Shown here one piece after another: positions 52,695-60,445 of a stretch of DNA of 64,000 bases. Below the pieces are notes generated by a model. That model saw only the letters and a program-made list of their open reading frames with translations, was not told where the DNA came from and did no database searches. The DNA is from Leifsonia sp. C5G2. Lineage in GTDB: Bacteria > Actinomycetota > Actinomycetes > Actinomycetales > Microbacteriaceae. Numbering within the stretch: position 1 is the stretch's first letter; every line of letters begins with the position of its first letter. The stretch spans positions 164,549 to 228,548 of the forward strand of contig NZ_JABFMV010000006.1 of the NCBI RefSeq assembly GCF_013359685.1, read 5' to 3'. The translations under genes and the position numbers were made by a program.

Positions 52695-52803
52695 TGGACG
52701 CTCGCGGCGGAGTAATAACGGCACCGACCTCAGTAACGATCTAAGGGGTGTGTCGAGTACGAGCGCAAGTGCAGATGAGGTCGCAAATGTGCCTTCAGGA
52801 ACG

Positions 52804-53718
52804 TCAGGCGGCCGCGCGCGGGCGGCGCAGCCGCTGGCAGTGCGGGCAGAAGTGCGAGCCTCGGTTCATGAACTGCTCGCGGACGATGAGCGTGCCGCAG
52901 CGCGGGCAGGGCCTCCCCTGCTGGCCGTAGGCGTTGAGGCTGTGCGAGAAGTAACCCGACGCGCCGTTCACGTTGACGTACTGCGCGTCGAAGCTGGTGC
53001 CGCCCTCGGCGAGTGCCTTCTCGAGCACGTGGCGCACCTCCGCCAGCAGGGTGCGGGCCTTCGCACGGCTCAGCGTGTTCGCGGGCTGGGCGTAGTGGAT
53101 GCGTGCCGCCCACAGCGCCTCGTCGGCATAGATGTTGCCGATGCCGCTCACCAGCGTCTGGTCGAGCAGAGCGCGCTTGATATCGGTCTTCTTGCGCGCG
53201 AGCGCCGCGAAGAACGCGGCGTCGTCGAACACGGGATCGAGCGGGTCGCGCGCGATGTGGGTCACCTGGGTCGGGATGAGGGCCTCGTCGGTCCCCAGGC
53301 CCGCCGGCGCGCCGTCAGCCGTCGGGACGAGCGCATCCACCGCCATCGAGCCGAAGATGCGCTGGTCGACGAAGTGCACCCACAGCTCGCCGTGGACGGG
53401 ATGTTCGATGTGCAGCCGGATGCGCAGGAGGCCCGCCTCGATCGTGCCCGGTTCGCGGAGCAGGATCTGGCCGCTCATCCCGAGGTGCGCGACGATCGCG
53501 CGACGCGGCTGCCCCTCCAGCGGGATCCAGAGGAACTTGCCCCGGCGCACCGGCCGCTGCATCACCCGGCCGGTGAGCAGTATCTCGAAGACGCCGGCGA
53601 GCGGGTCGTGCCGCTTCAGCGAACGCGGCTCGAAGACCTCCACTCCGAGGATGGTCGCACCCGTGACCGCCGGTTCCAGCCCGGCGCGGACGACCTCAAC
53701 CTCGGGGAGCTCTGGCAC
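52804..53718 (-). CDS. mutM: formamidopyrimidine-DNA glycosylase
   Basis: The protein has 304 residues. Fpg removes 8-oxoguanine and other oxidised purines. The catalytic N-terminal Pro-Glu is present (MPELPEVEVVRAGL). The H2TH region is at VSGIGNIYADEALWAARIH, and the C-terminal zinc finger is PCPRCGTLIVREQF ... FCPHCQRLRR. The start is GTG 53718, which overlaps the rnc end by 23 bp. mutM normally neighbours smc, but here an 11-kb insertion of other genes lies between them. Confidence 0.97.
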   Translation of the reverse strand: MPELPEVEVVRAGLEPAVTGATILGVEVFEPRSLKRHDPLAGVFEILLTGRVMQRPVRRGKFLWIPLEGQPRRAIVAHLGMSGQILLREPGTIEAGLLRIRLHIEHPVHGELWVHFVDQRIFGSMAVDALVPTADGAPAGLGTDEALIPTQVTHIARDPLDPVFDDAAFFAALARKKTDIKRALLDQTLVSGIGNIYADEALWAARIHYAQPANTLSRAKARTLLAEVRHVLEKALAEGGTSFDAQYVNVNGASGYFSHSLNAYGQQGRPCPRCGTLIVREQFMNRGSHFCPHCQRLRRPRAAA

Positions 53719-54418
53719 GTCGTCTCGTCAGTTCCGTCCACGCGCTCAGCGCCGCGGTCATCTCGGCCTGCTTCTTGCTCGTGCCCTCGCCGGTGGCGGT
53801 CACGAGCTCGCCGACGGTCACGGTGGCGTGGAAGGTCTTCGAGTGATCGGGGCCGGTGTTCGTGACCGAGTAGACCGGGGCCCCGGCCCCGCGGCGGGCG
53901 GCGACCTCCTGGAGGCTGGTCTTCGGGTCCATCGCGGCACCGAAGCGCTCGGGGTCGTCGAGCAGCGGCTCGACCAGCCGCAGGACCAGCGCCGTGGCGG
54001 CATCGCCGCCGGCGTCGAGGTACGCGGCCCCGATGATCGCCTCCACCGTGTCGGCGAGGATCGAGGCCTTCTCGCGGCCACCGCTCTGGTTCTCCCCGCG
54101 GCCGAGCCGGAGGTACTCCCCCAGCCCGATGCCGCGCGCGACCTCGGCAAGCGCGACGGAGCTCACCAGGCTGGCCCGGCGCTTGGCGAGCTCGCCTTCG
54201 TCGAGGTCCGGGTTCTCCCGGAACAGCTTGACGGTGACCGCCTGCCCGAGGATCGAGTCGCCGAGGAACTCCAGGCGCTCGTTGTTCGGGATGCCGCCGT
54301 GCTCGTACGCGTACGAGCGGTGCGTCAGCGCAAGCTCGAGAAGCTCGGGGTCGATCTCGACCCCGAGCTTCTCGAGAAGTGCAGTGCGGTCAGTGTTCTC
54401 TCCGACCACGGTGTTCAC
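53696..54418 (-). CDS. rnc: ribonuclease III
   Basis: The protein has 240 residues. RNase III cleaves double-stranded RNA in rRNA and mRNA processing. The catalytic signature is NERLEFLGDSILGQAVT, the second acidic site lies in ILADTVEAIIGAAYLD, and a double-stranded RNA-binding domain closes the protein (DPKTSLQEVAARRGAG ... GEGTSKKQAEMTAA). The start is GTG 54418, or GTG 54409; neither has a strong ribosome binding site. It follows rpmF by 17 bp. Confidence 0.96.
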   Translation of the reverse strand: MNTVVGENTDRTALLEKLGVEIDPELLELALTHRSYAYEHGGIPNNERLEFLGDSILGQAVTVKLFRENPDLDEGELAKRRASLVSSVALAEVARGIGLGEYLRLGRGENQSGGREKASILADTVEAIIGAAYLDAGGDAATALVLRLVEPLLDDPERFGAAMDPKTSLQEVAARRGAGAPVYSVTNTGPDHSKTFHATVTVGELVTATGEGTSKKQAEMTAALSAWTELTRRRARAPRG

Positions 54419-54435
54419 TCGCGTGAGCGCGACGA

Positions 54436-54639
54436 TCAGACGTCGGCGACCTTGCGGCCCTTGTACTCGAGGAAGAGGGCGGTGCCCGCCGAGTCCTCGA
54501 CGACCTTGGCGCGGTGCGGCAGGCTGTAGGTGACCTTGCCGTTCTCGATCGTCTTCACGAGCGTGGGGACCGAGGCCTTCCACTGCGAACGACGGGCGTG
54601 GGTGTTGGCGCGCGACTGCTTCCGCTTGGGAACGGCCAT
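54436..54639 (-). CDS. rpmF: 50S ribosomal protein L32, cysteine-free form
   Basis: The protein has 67 residues. The family start [20 protein letters not shown] is clear. The four zinc-ligand cysteines of the C+ form are absent ([14 protein letters not shown] in the region), so it is the zinc-independent C- form. The start is ATG 54639, 2 bases after the yceD stop. Confidence 0.96.
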   Translation of the reverse strand: MAVPKRKQSRANTHARRSQWKASVPTLVKTIENGKVTYSLPHRAKVVEDSAGTALFLEYKGRKVADV

Positions 54640-54641
54640 GG

Positions 54642-55205
54642 CTATCTCTTCTCTGTGTTCGTTCCGGACGCATCCGGGCGGTCATCGGTGTCGGAAGCCT
54701 GGAAACCAGCGAGCGCAGACCAGCGAGGATCGAAGGTCTGCGTGGGCTCACGGTCCGGTACATCCGCCAGCCTCTCCCCGGTCTCGGGGTCGAGACCCGG
54801 GCAGTCCGGCCGGCACACCGGCTGGAACGGCAGTGACAGCACCACCGCATCCCTGATCAGAGGTTCAAGATCCACGTGGTCGTCGTGAACCTCATGATCG
54901 AAAGCTTCGTCAGAAGGATACGCGAAAAGTTCCTGGAAATCGACTTGGACAGGCTGCTCGATGTCGATCAGACAGCGTCCGCAGACGCCGACGGCGGTCG
55001 TGATGGCGTCGCCGGTGGCGAGGATCCCCTCGTGCATCGACTCCAGCCGCAGGTCGAGATCGATGGTCTCGCCCTCCGGGACGCTGATCAGCCCCTCGCC
55101 GAGCTTCGTCGTCACCGGGATGCTGATGCGCTGCTCGCGCATCGCGCCCGGACGGCGCTCGAGGTCGTACACATTGATCGCGTACGGGGAGTTCTTGGTA
55201 GTCAC
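54642..55205 (-). CDS. yceD: DUF177 / YceD family protein
   Basis: The protein has 187 residues. The family is linked with 23S rRNA/ribosome accumulation and nearly always precedes rpmF, as here. Conserved elements are [20 protein letters not shown] and [21 protein letters not shown] followed by PDCPGL, with four cysteines likely to bind zinc. The start is GTG 55205; an internal ATG ([10 protein letters not shown]) is possible. Confidence 0.92.
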   Translation of the reverse strand: MTTKNSPYAINVYDLERRPGAMREQRISIPVTTKLGEGLISVPEGETIDLDLRLESMHEGILATGDAITTAVGVCGRCLIDIEQPVQVDFQELFAYPSDEAFDHEVHDDHVDLEPLIRDAVVLSLPFQPVCRPDCPGLDPETGERLADVPDREPTQTFDPRWSALAGFQASDTDDRPDASGTNTEKR

Positions 55206-55216
55206 GAGGAACTATT

Positions 55217-57484
55217 TTACGCGGCATTCCGCGGTCTGACGGCGGAGGACCAGCCCGCTGGCAGCAACGACACAGGAACGAGCAGCGCCTTCGTGCGCAG
55301 CGCAGGACCCGCCTGTGCCTCCAGTGCGCCGAGCACCGCCTCGAGGTCGTCGGCGAGGCCGCCGGCCCACCTCCGCATCGGCGGACCGTACGCATCGCGT
55401 TCGACGGCGCCGAGAAGCCGGTGGAGTGCCTCCTCGCCGGGCGTCCCCTCGACGGCAGCGGCCACCCGTTCGGCGAACACGCGCGGCGTCTCGGTCGGCG
55501 GCGCGGTCCACCCCAGGTCCCGCACGGTGTCGCGCAGCTCGTCCCACGCGAGGGACGCGCCGCCCCACTCGTCGTTCAGCTCCCGCAGTCGCCGCCGTCG
55601 CCGCAGCCTCCGCCACACCGCCGGCGTCAGGAGGACGCCCACGGCGAGCAGGGCGACGCCGATCCCCGTCGCGAGCGGCTGCCCGCCGGAGGTCGTGGCC
55701 GACGTGGCGGCTCCGGCCGGGTTCGCCGGGTCGGTGGGCACGAGGGCGCGGGGGGCGGAGCTGGAGGTGGACGTCGAGGTGGGCGCGGGTGCGGCGGCGC
55801 CGGTCTGCGGCCGGGTGTAGTCCGGTACGGTCCCGCGGCCGACCGTCGGCTCGAACGGCACCCAGCCGACGCCCGCGAAGTACAGCTCCGGCCAGGCGTG
55901 AAGGTCGTCGCTCGTCACCGTGTACTCGCCCGGGTTCGTCGCCGTCCCGCCGCTCGTGGCACCGGGGAGGTAGCCCTCCGCCACGCGGGACGGGATGCCG
56001 AGCGTGCGCGCCATCAGGGCCATCGCGGAGGCGAAGTGGACGCAGTAGCCGCTCTTGACCTCCAGGAACCGCGCGATCACACGGGAGCCGTCGCCGTCGT
56101 AGCCCTGCTTCAGCGGGGTCTGCGTCGAGTAGACGAAGCTGTTGTCGCGGAAGTAGTCCTGCAGCGCCACCGCCTTGTCGTACTCGGTGATCGCGTCCCT
56201 GGTCGCCGAGAGCGCGGTGTCCTGGATGATCGACGGCAGGTTCGGCGGCAGGAAGAGGTCGCGCTGCACGTCCGCCGGGACGAACCCGCCCGCGGCCTTG
56301 AGCTGATCGGCGGTGGGCTGCAGGACGAGGCTCGTCGCCGTGTACTTCTGCCCCTGCGTGGTCGCATTGATGCCGCCGATGGTGAGGTCGTCCGGGTCCC
56401 ACGACCAGGTCCCGTTCAGCCCCTTCACCGATTGGACGGGAGCGGGCACCGGCAGCCAGCGGCTGGTCATGTTGTCGATGCTGACGGTCGTGGTGATCTT
56501 CGTCGTCTTGATCGTGTTCGCGAGCCCGGGGACGGGGCCGACCTTCGCCCCGTCGCTGAGACGGTTGGTGTCCCGCTCGCGGTGCTTCCAGACCGATCCG
56601 GTGAACTGGTCGAGGGAGGCGAGCTTGAGGTACTGCCCGCTCGGAGCCGACGTCGTGTACGTCAGGGCGCGCACGGCGGCGGGGCGGCGCAGGTCCTTTC
56701 CGAGGTCGACGAGCGGTGTCACGGTCCCGCCGATGGAGATGCCCCCTGCGGTGAACGACGTCGCTCCGCCCTGGTCGAAGCCCGGCGCGGTGCCGGCGAG
56801 CAGCGCGGCGACGACGACGGCGGACGCCCCGACGGACAGCGCGGGGACGGGCCGAGGTGTGCCCTGCCTGCGGGTCCGGATGTCGCAGCGCAGCAGCCAG
56901 AGGTAGGCGGCGGCCGAAGCGGCGAGTGCGATCGGGTCGAGACCGTCGCCCAGCAGCGCGCCCGGCACGACCAGCACGGCGCCGACGCCGACAGCGGTGA
57001 ACGCCGGTGTGCGGATGGCCACCGCCAGGAGATCGAGGATGACCGCGAGGAAGCAGCCGCCGCCGACCACGAGGAACAGGAACTCCGGGAGCGCCTGGGC
57101 CGGCGTCCCCTGCTGGTAGATGGAGAGCAGCGCCTGCTGCCCGTAGTCCGACCAGCTGCGAAGGGTCGCCGGTGTCGGAATGAGGCCGAGCAGACCCGTC
57201 CCCCGGCCGAACGCCACCGTCATCACGACGGCGGCCTCCACCGCCAGCAGCACCGGGACGAGCCCGCGGTGCACGCCGACGGCGCGCAGGGCCGCGCCGG
57301 TGACGAGGATCCCGGACGCGGTCGCCACCAGCGCGAACCACCATCCGGCGCCCTGGATGAGACCCGAGAGCGCGTAGCTCAGCGCGAGGACCTGGATGAT
57401 GAGCGCGCCCGTGATTCGCCAGTACGCGACCCGTCGCCGGCCGGAGACGCGGGGCACCGCGAGGGCGAGCGACTCAGTCGCCAC
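55217..57484 (-). CDS. transglutaminase-like membrane protein (TgpA family)
   Basis: The protein has 755 residues. The N-terminal third has six to seven membrane helices. A periplasmic transglutaminase-like domain (about 330-560) carries the Cys of KSGYCVHFASAMALMARTLG, the His of DDLHAWPELYF and an acidic third residue in VPFEPTVG. Another membrane helix at about 605 and a C-terminal DUF4129-like cytoplasmic tail follow. It is encoded with DUF58 and MoxR genes, a widespread trio of unknown exact role. The start at GTG 57484 overlaps the DUF58 end by 11 bp. Confidence 0.93.
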   Translation of the reverse strand: MATESLALAVPRVSGRRRVAYWRITGALIIQVLALSYALSGLIQGAGWWFALVATASGILVTGAALRAVGVHRGLVPVLLAVEAAVVMTVAFGRGTGLLGLIPTPATLRSWSDYGQQALLSIYQQGTPAQALPEFLFLVVGGGCFLAVILDLLAVAIRTPAFTAVGVGAVLVVPGALLGDGLDPIALAASAAAYLWLLRCDIRTRRQGTPRPVPALSVGASAVVVAALLAGTAPGFDQGGATSFTAGGISIGGTVTPLVDLGKDLRRPAAVRALTYTTSAPSGQYLKLASLDQFTGSVWKHRERDTNRLSDGAKVGPVPGLANTIKTTKITTTVSIDNMTSRWLPVPAPVQSVKGLNGTWSWDPDDLTIGGINATTQGQKYTATSLVLQPTADQLKAAGGFVPADVQRDLFLPPNLPSIIQDTALSATRDAITEYDKAVALQDYFRDNSFVYSTQTPLKQGYDGDGSRVIARFLEVKSGYCVHFASAMALMARTLGIPSRVAEGYLPGATSGGTATNPGEYTVTSDDLHAWPELYFAGVGWVPFEPTVGRGTVPDYTRPQTGAAAPAPTSTSTSSSAPRALVPTDPANPAGAATSATTSGGQPLATGIGVALLAVGVLLTPAVWRRLRRRRRLRELNDEWGGASLAWDELRDTVRDLGWTAPPTETPRVFAERVAAAVEGTPGEEALHRLLGAVERDAYGPPMRRWAGGLADDLEAVLGALEAQAGPALRTKALLVPVSLLPAGWSSAVRPRNAA

Positions 57485-58805
57485 GGGGGATCACCCCCGC
57501 CCGCTGGCGGCGGACCGCCCGCTGCCACGCGTCAGCCGGGTCGTCGCCCGCCTCGAACCGCACGCACATCCAGCCGGCGTCCGCGAGCACCTCGACCGTC
57601 TCCTCGGGCAGCGACGCGGCGACGAACGCCACGGCGGGGTCGCCCATCGAACGCAGCGACGCCAGCGCGCCGAGCTCCGTCGGCGGGGTGCCGCCGAGCA
57701 CCGCGAACACGGGCACGGGACGGCCCGCCCGGCGCAGACCGGCGCCGAGCTCGGCCACCGCGTCCTCCCGTTCGGCGGGCGACGACTCGATCGCCGCGAG
57801 GTCTGCGAGCAGCATCCGGTCGGCGCTCCCGGTGTCGTAGGTGGCCGTCGTCGCACCCATGGTCCCCGTGCGCCCAGCACCGCTGCGGCCGGAGAGCTGC
57901 CGCTCCCCCGACTCGACGATGCTGAGCACGAACCCATCGTCGAGCAGGTGGACGCCGATCGAGGCCACCAGGTCGACGAGGGTCTCGAATTCGGCCGCGG
58001 CGTCCGCGTCGTGGGCGGGCAACGGCCGCGTGTCCATCAGCATCCACGCCTCGGGGTTGCTGCGCTGCTCCTCCTGCCGCACCATCAGCTGGTCGTGCTT
58101 GGCGGTCGCCCTCCAGTGCACCCGCCGCAGCGGATCGCCGGGCCGGTACTCGCGCGCGATGAGCTCGTCGGCGCTCGGGATGCTGTGCCTCAGCAGCTCG
58201 TGCTCCGTGCCCTCGCTGTGCGCCACCTCCAGCTCGCCCCGGCTCAGCGCGACCACGCGCGGGGTGACGAGGAGCTGCCGCGGCTGGCCGAGCGCGTACT
58301 CGGCGTAGGCGACGCCGAACGGGTCGGTGCGGCTGACGACGAGCGGGCCGACGGGATGCGCGCCGCGCCGCTCCGGGACGACCTCCTGCCGCAGCACGGC
58401 CGTGTCCCTGCCGTGGTAGCCGTCGGCCTGGTGCGCGCCCAGCCGCGGCAACGGAGCCGACTCCTGCACGCCGACCTCCGGGGGCGCCGACTCGCGCCAC
58501 CGCGCCGCCGGGCTCGGCCGCGCGGACTGGTTGCGCACGGTCGTCACGATCGTGGTCCGCTCCCCCGCCGCGACCACGTCGGGGTGGAAGCTGCGCGTCA
58601 CGGTCAGCCGCGGGCGGTCCACCGTCACCGAGATCATCGCGGCGAGCGGCAGCACCGTCAGGAAGACGCCGACGAACAGCACGTCGGTGCGCCCGAACCA
58701 GGCGGAGGCGATCAGCGCGACGACGCCGACCGCACCGAGTGTCCAGCCGCGCGCGGTCGGCCGCGGCCGCTTCAGCGGAGAGGAGGCGCGGCCGCGGGCA
58801 GGCAC
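57474..58805 (-). CDS. DUF58 protein
   Basis: The protein has 443 residues. Two membrane helices lie at about 20-60. The family motif YRPGDPLRRVHWRATAKHD is at about 220-240, and a von Willebrand A-like fold follows. DUF58 proteins work with MoxR ATPases, probably in assembly or activation of envelope complexes. The GTG start abuts the MoxR stop. Confidence 0.93.
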   Translation of the reverse strand: MPARGRASSPLKRPRPTARGWTLGAVGVVALIASAWFGRTDVLFVGVFLTVLPLAAMISVTVDRPRLTVTRSFHPDVVAAGERTTIVTTVRNQSARPSPAARWRESAPPEVGVQESAPLPRLGAHQADGYHGRDTAVLRQEVVPERRGAHPVGPLVVSRTDPFGVAYAEYALGQPRQLLVTPRVVALSRGELEVAHSEGTEHELLRHSIPSADELIAREYRPGDPLRRVHWRATAKHDQLMVRQEEQRSNPEAWMLMDTRPLPAHDADAAAEFETLVDLVASIGVHLLDDGFVLSIVESGERQLSGRSGAGRTGTMGATTATYDTGSADRMLLADLAAIESSPAEREDAVAELGAGLRRAGRPVPVFAVLGGTPPTELGALASLRSMGDPAVAFVAASLPEETVEVLADAGWMCVRFEAGDDPADAWQRAVRRQRAGVIPRGD

Positions 58806-59864
58806 TCAGCGACCCTGGCCGCCGACCGTGCCGGAACCCACCGGGACCGGCGTCGACGCGACGATCCGCCGCACGATGTCGGCGATGACGGGTGCGCTCT
58901 CGTGGTGGTGACCGAGTGCGCGGCTGGTCGGGAGCAGCCGGTGGCCGAGCACGGGCACTGCCAGAGCGTCCACATCGTCGGGGAGGACGAAGTCGCGTCC
59001 GGCGAGCGCCGCCATCGCCTTCGCGGCGCGGATCAGCTGCAGGGTGGCGCGGGGGCTGGCGCCGAGCCGCAGGTCGCGGTCCTCGCGCGTCGCGCGCACC
59101 AGATCCACCGCGTACTGCTTGACCGGCGTCGAGGCGAACACGCTGCGCGCAGTGACCATCATCGCCCGCAGCTCGTCGGAGGTGACGACGGGGCGGATGC
59201 GCGAGAGCGGGCTGGAGGTGTCGCGCGTGGTGAGCATGGCGAGCTCGGAGCCCTCGTCGGGGTAGCCCATCGCGATGCGGGCCATGAAGCGGTCGCGCTG
59301 GGCTTCCGGCAGGGCGTAGGTGCCCTCCATCTCGACCGGGTTCTGGGTCGCGACGACGATGAACGGCGCCCCGAGCGGATAGGTCGAGCCGTCGACCGTG
59401 ACCTGGCGCTCCTCCATGCACTCCAGCAGCGCGGACTGCGTCTTGGGGCTGGCCCGGTTGATCTCGTCGCCGATGACGATGTTCGCGAAGATGGCGCCGG
59501 GCTTGAACTCGAACCGCCGCTCCGCCTGGTTGTAGACCGAGACGCCCGTCACGTCGCTCGGCAGCAGGTCGGGCGTGAACTGGATGCGGCTGACCGTGCA
59601 GTCGACCGACTTGGCCAGCGACTTGGCGAGCATCGTCTTGCCGACGCCGGGGACGTCCTCGATCAGCAGGTGCCCCTCGGCCAGGAGCACGACGAGCGCG
59701 GTCTGCACGGCCTCGTGCTTCCCGTCGATGACGGACTCGACGTTGGCGGTGATCTGCTCCGCGGCGCGCCTGAGCTCGTCCAGGTCCATCCCGGGCGCCG
59801 CGCCCGTCTCCTCCTCCGGCGCGACCGAGGACTCGGTGGGCTGACGCGTCGCGTAACTGTTCAT
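58806..59864 (-). CDS. MoxR-type AAA+ ATPase
   Basis: The protein has 352 residues, starting at ATG 59864 behind GGGGGAGCC. Walker A is LIEDVPGVGKTMLAKSLA, Walker B NIVIGDEINRASPKTQSALL and sensor 1 FIVVATQNPVEMEGTY. It is a cytoplasmic chaperone-like ATPase. It is first in the MoxR-DUF58-TgpA operon, with abutting or overlapping genes. Confidence 0.95.
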   Translation of the reverse strand: MNSYATRQPTESSVAPEEETGAAPGMDLDELRRAAEQITANVESVIDGKHEAVQTALVVLLAEGHLLIEDVPGVGKTMLAKSLAKSVDCTVSRIQFTPDLLPSDVTGVSVYNQAERRFEFKPGAIFANIVIGDEINRASPKTQSALLECMEERQVTVDGSTYPLGAPFIVVATQNPVEMEGTYALPEAQRDRFMARIAMGYPDEGSELAMLTTRDTSSPLSRIRPVVTSDELRAMMVTARSVFASTPVKQYAVDLVRATREDRDLRLGASPRATLQLIRAAKAMAALAGRDFVLPDDVDALAVPVLGHRLLPTSRALGHHHESAPVIADIVRRIVASTPVPVGSGTVGGQGR

Positions 59865-59878
59865 GGCTCCCCCGGTGG

Positions 59879-60361
59879 CTAGGTCTCTTGGAGGTACTCG
59901 TGGACGGCCGGCGGCACGTACGGGCTGACGTCGCCGCCGAGGGCGGAGACCTGGCGGACGAGCGAGCTCGACACGTGGGCGTTCGCCGGGTTGGGCAGGA
60001 GGAAGACGGTCTCGACGTCGGCGAGATGCCGGTTGACGATCGCCATCGGCGTCTCGTACGTGACATCCACCTGGGAGCGGATGCCCTTGACGAGCACGTG
60101 GGCTCCGACGTCCGTGCAGTAGTCGACGAGCAGTCCGACCGACCAGGAGGCGATGACGATGTTGCCGACGATGCCGGCGTCTTCGATCGAGCGCTCGATC
60201 AGCGCGACCCGCTGCGCGATGGGCAGCAGCGCGGACTTGTCCGGGTTGTGCACGACGACGACGTGCACCTCGTCCCACAGGCGCGCCGCACGCTCGATCA
60301 CATCGAGGTGCCCGAGGGTGACCGGGTCGAACGATCCAGGGACAACGGCGATCCTGTTCAT
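59879..60361 (-). CDS. coaD: phosphopantetheine adenylyltransferase
   Basis: The protein has 160 residues, the normal size. CoaD makes dephospho-CoA from 4'-phosphopantetheine and ATP. Motifs are the nucleotidyltransferase [17 protein letters not shown] and [13 protein letters not shown], and the C-terminal [20 protein letters not shown]. The start is ATG 60361 behind GGGGGTCT. It is close to recG and rsmD, its usual neighbours. Confidence 0.97.
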   Translation of the reverse strand: MNRIAVVPGSFDPVTLGHLDVIERAARLWDEVHVVVVHNPDKSALLPIAQRVALIERSIEDAGIVGNIVIASWSVGLLVDYCTDVGAHVLVKGIRSQVDVTYETPMAIVNRHLADVETVFLLPNPANAHVSSSLVRQVSALGGDVSPYVPPAVHEYLQET

Positions 60362-60445
60362 AGACCCCCAGACTATCCCGCGGATCCCGGCATTTCGTTG
60401 TGAATCCGTTACCAAACGGTTTCGCCCGCGTGGCGGCCCCTGCGG

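Noticed and set aside
49594..52803. Insertion sequence or complete prophage in the accessory region
   Set aside because: No transposase, integrase or phage structural gene was found, and no terminal inverted repeats were visible. Only the direct repeat of the acetyltransferase tail and the tRNA-like relics suggest mobility.
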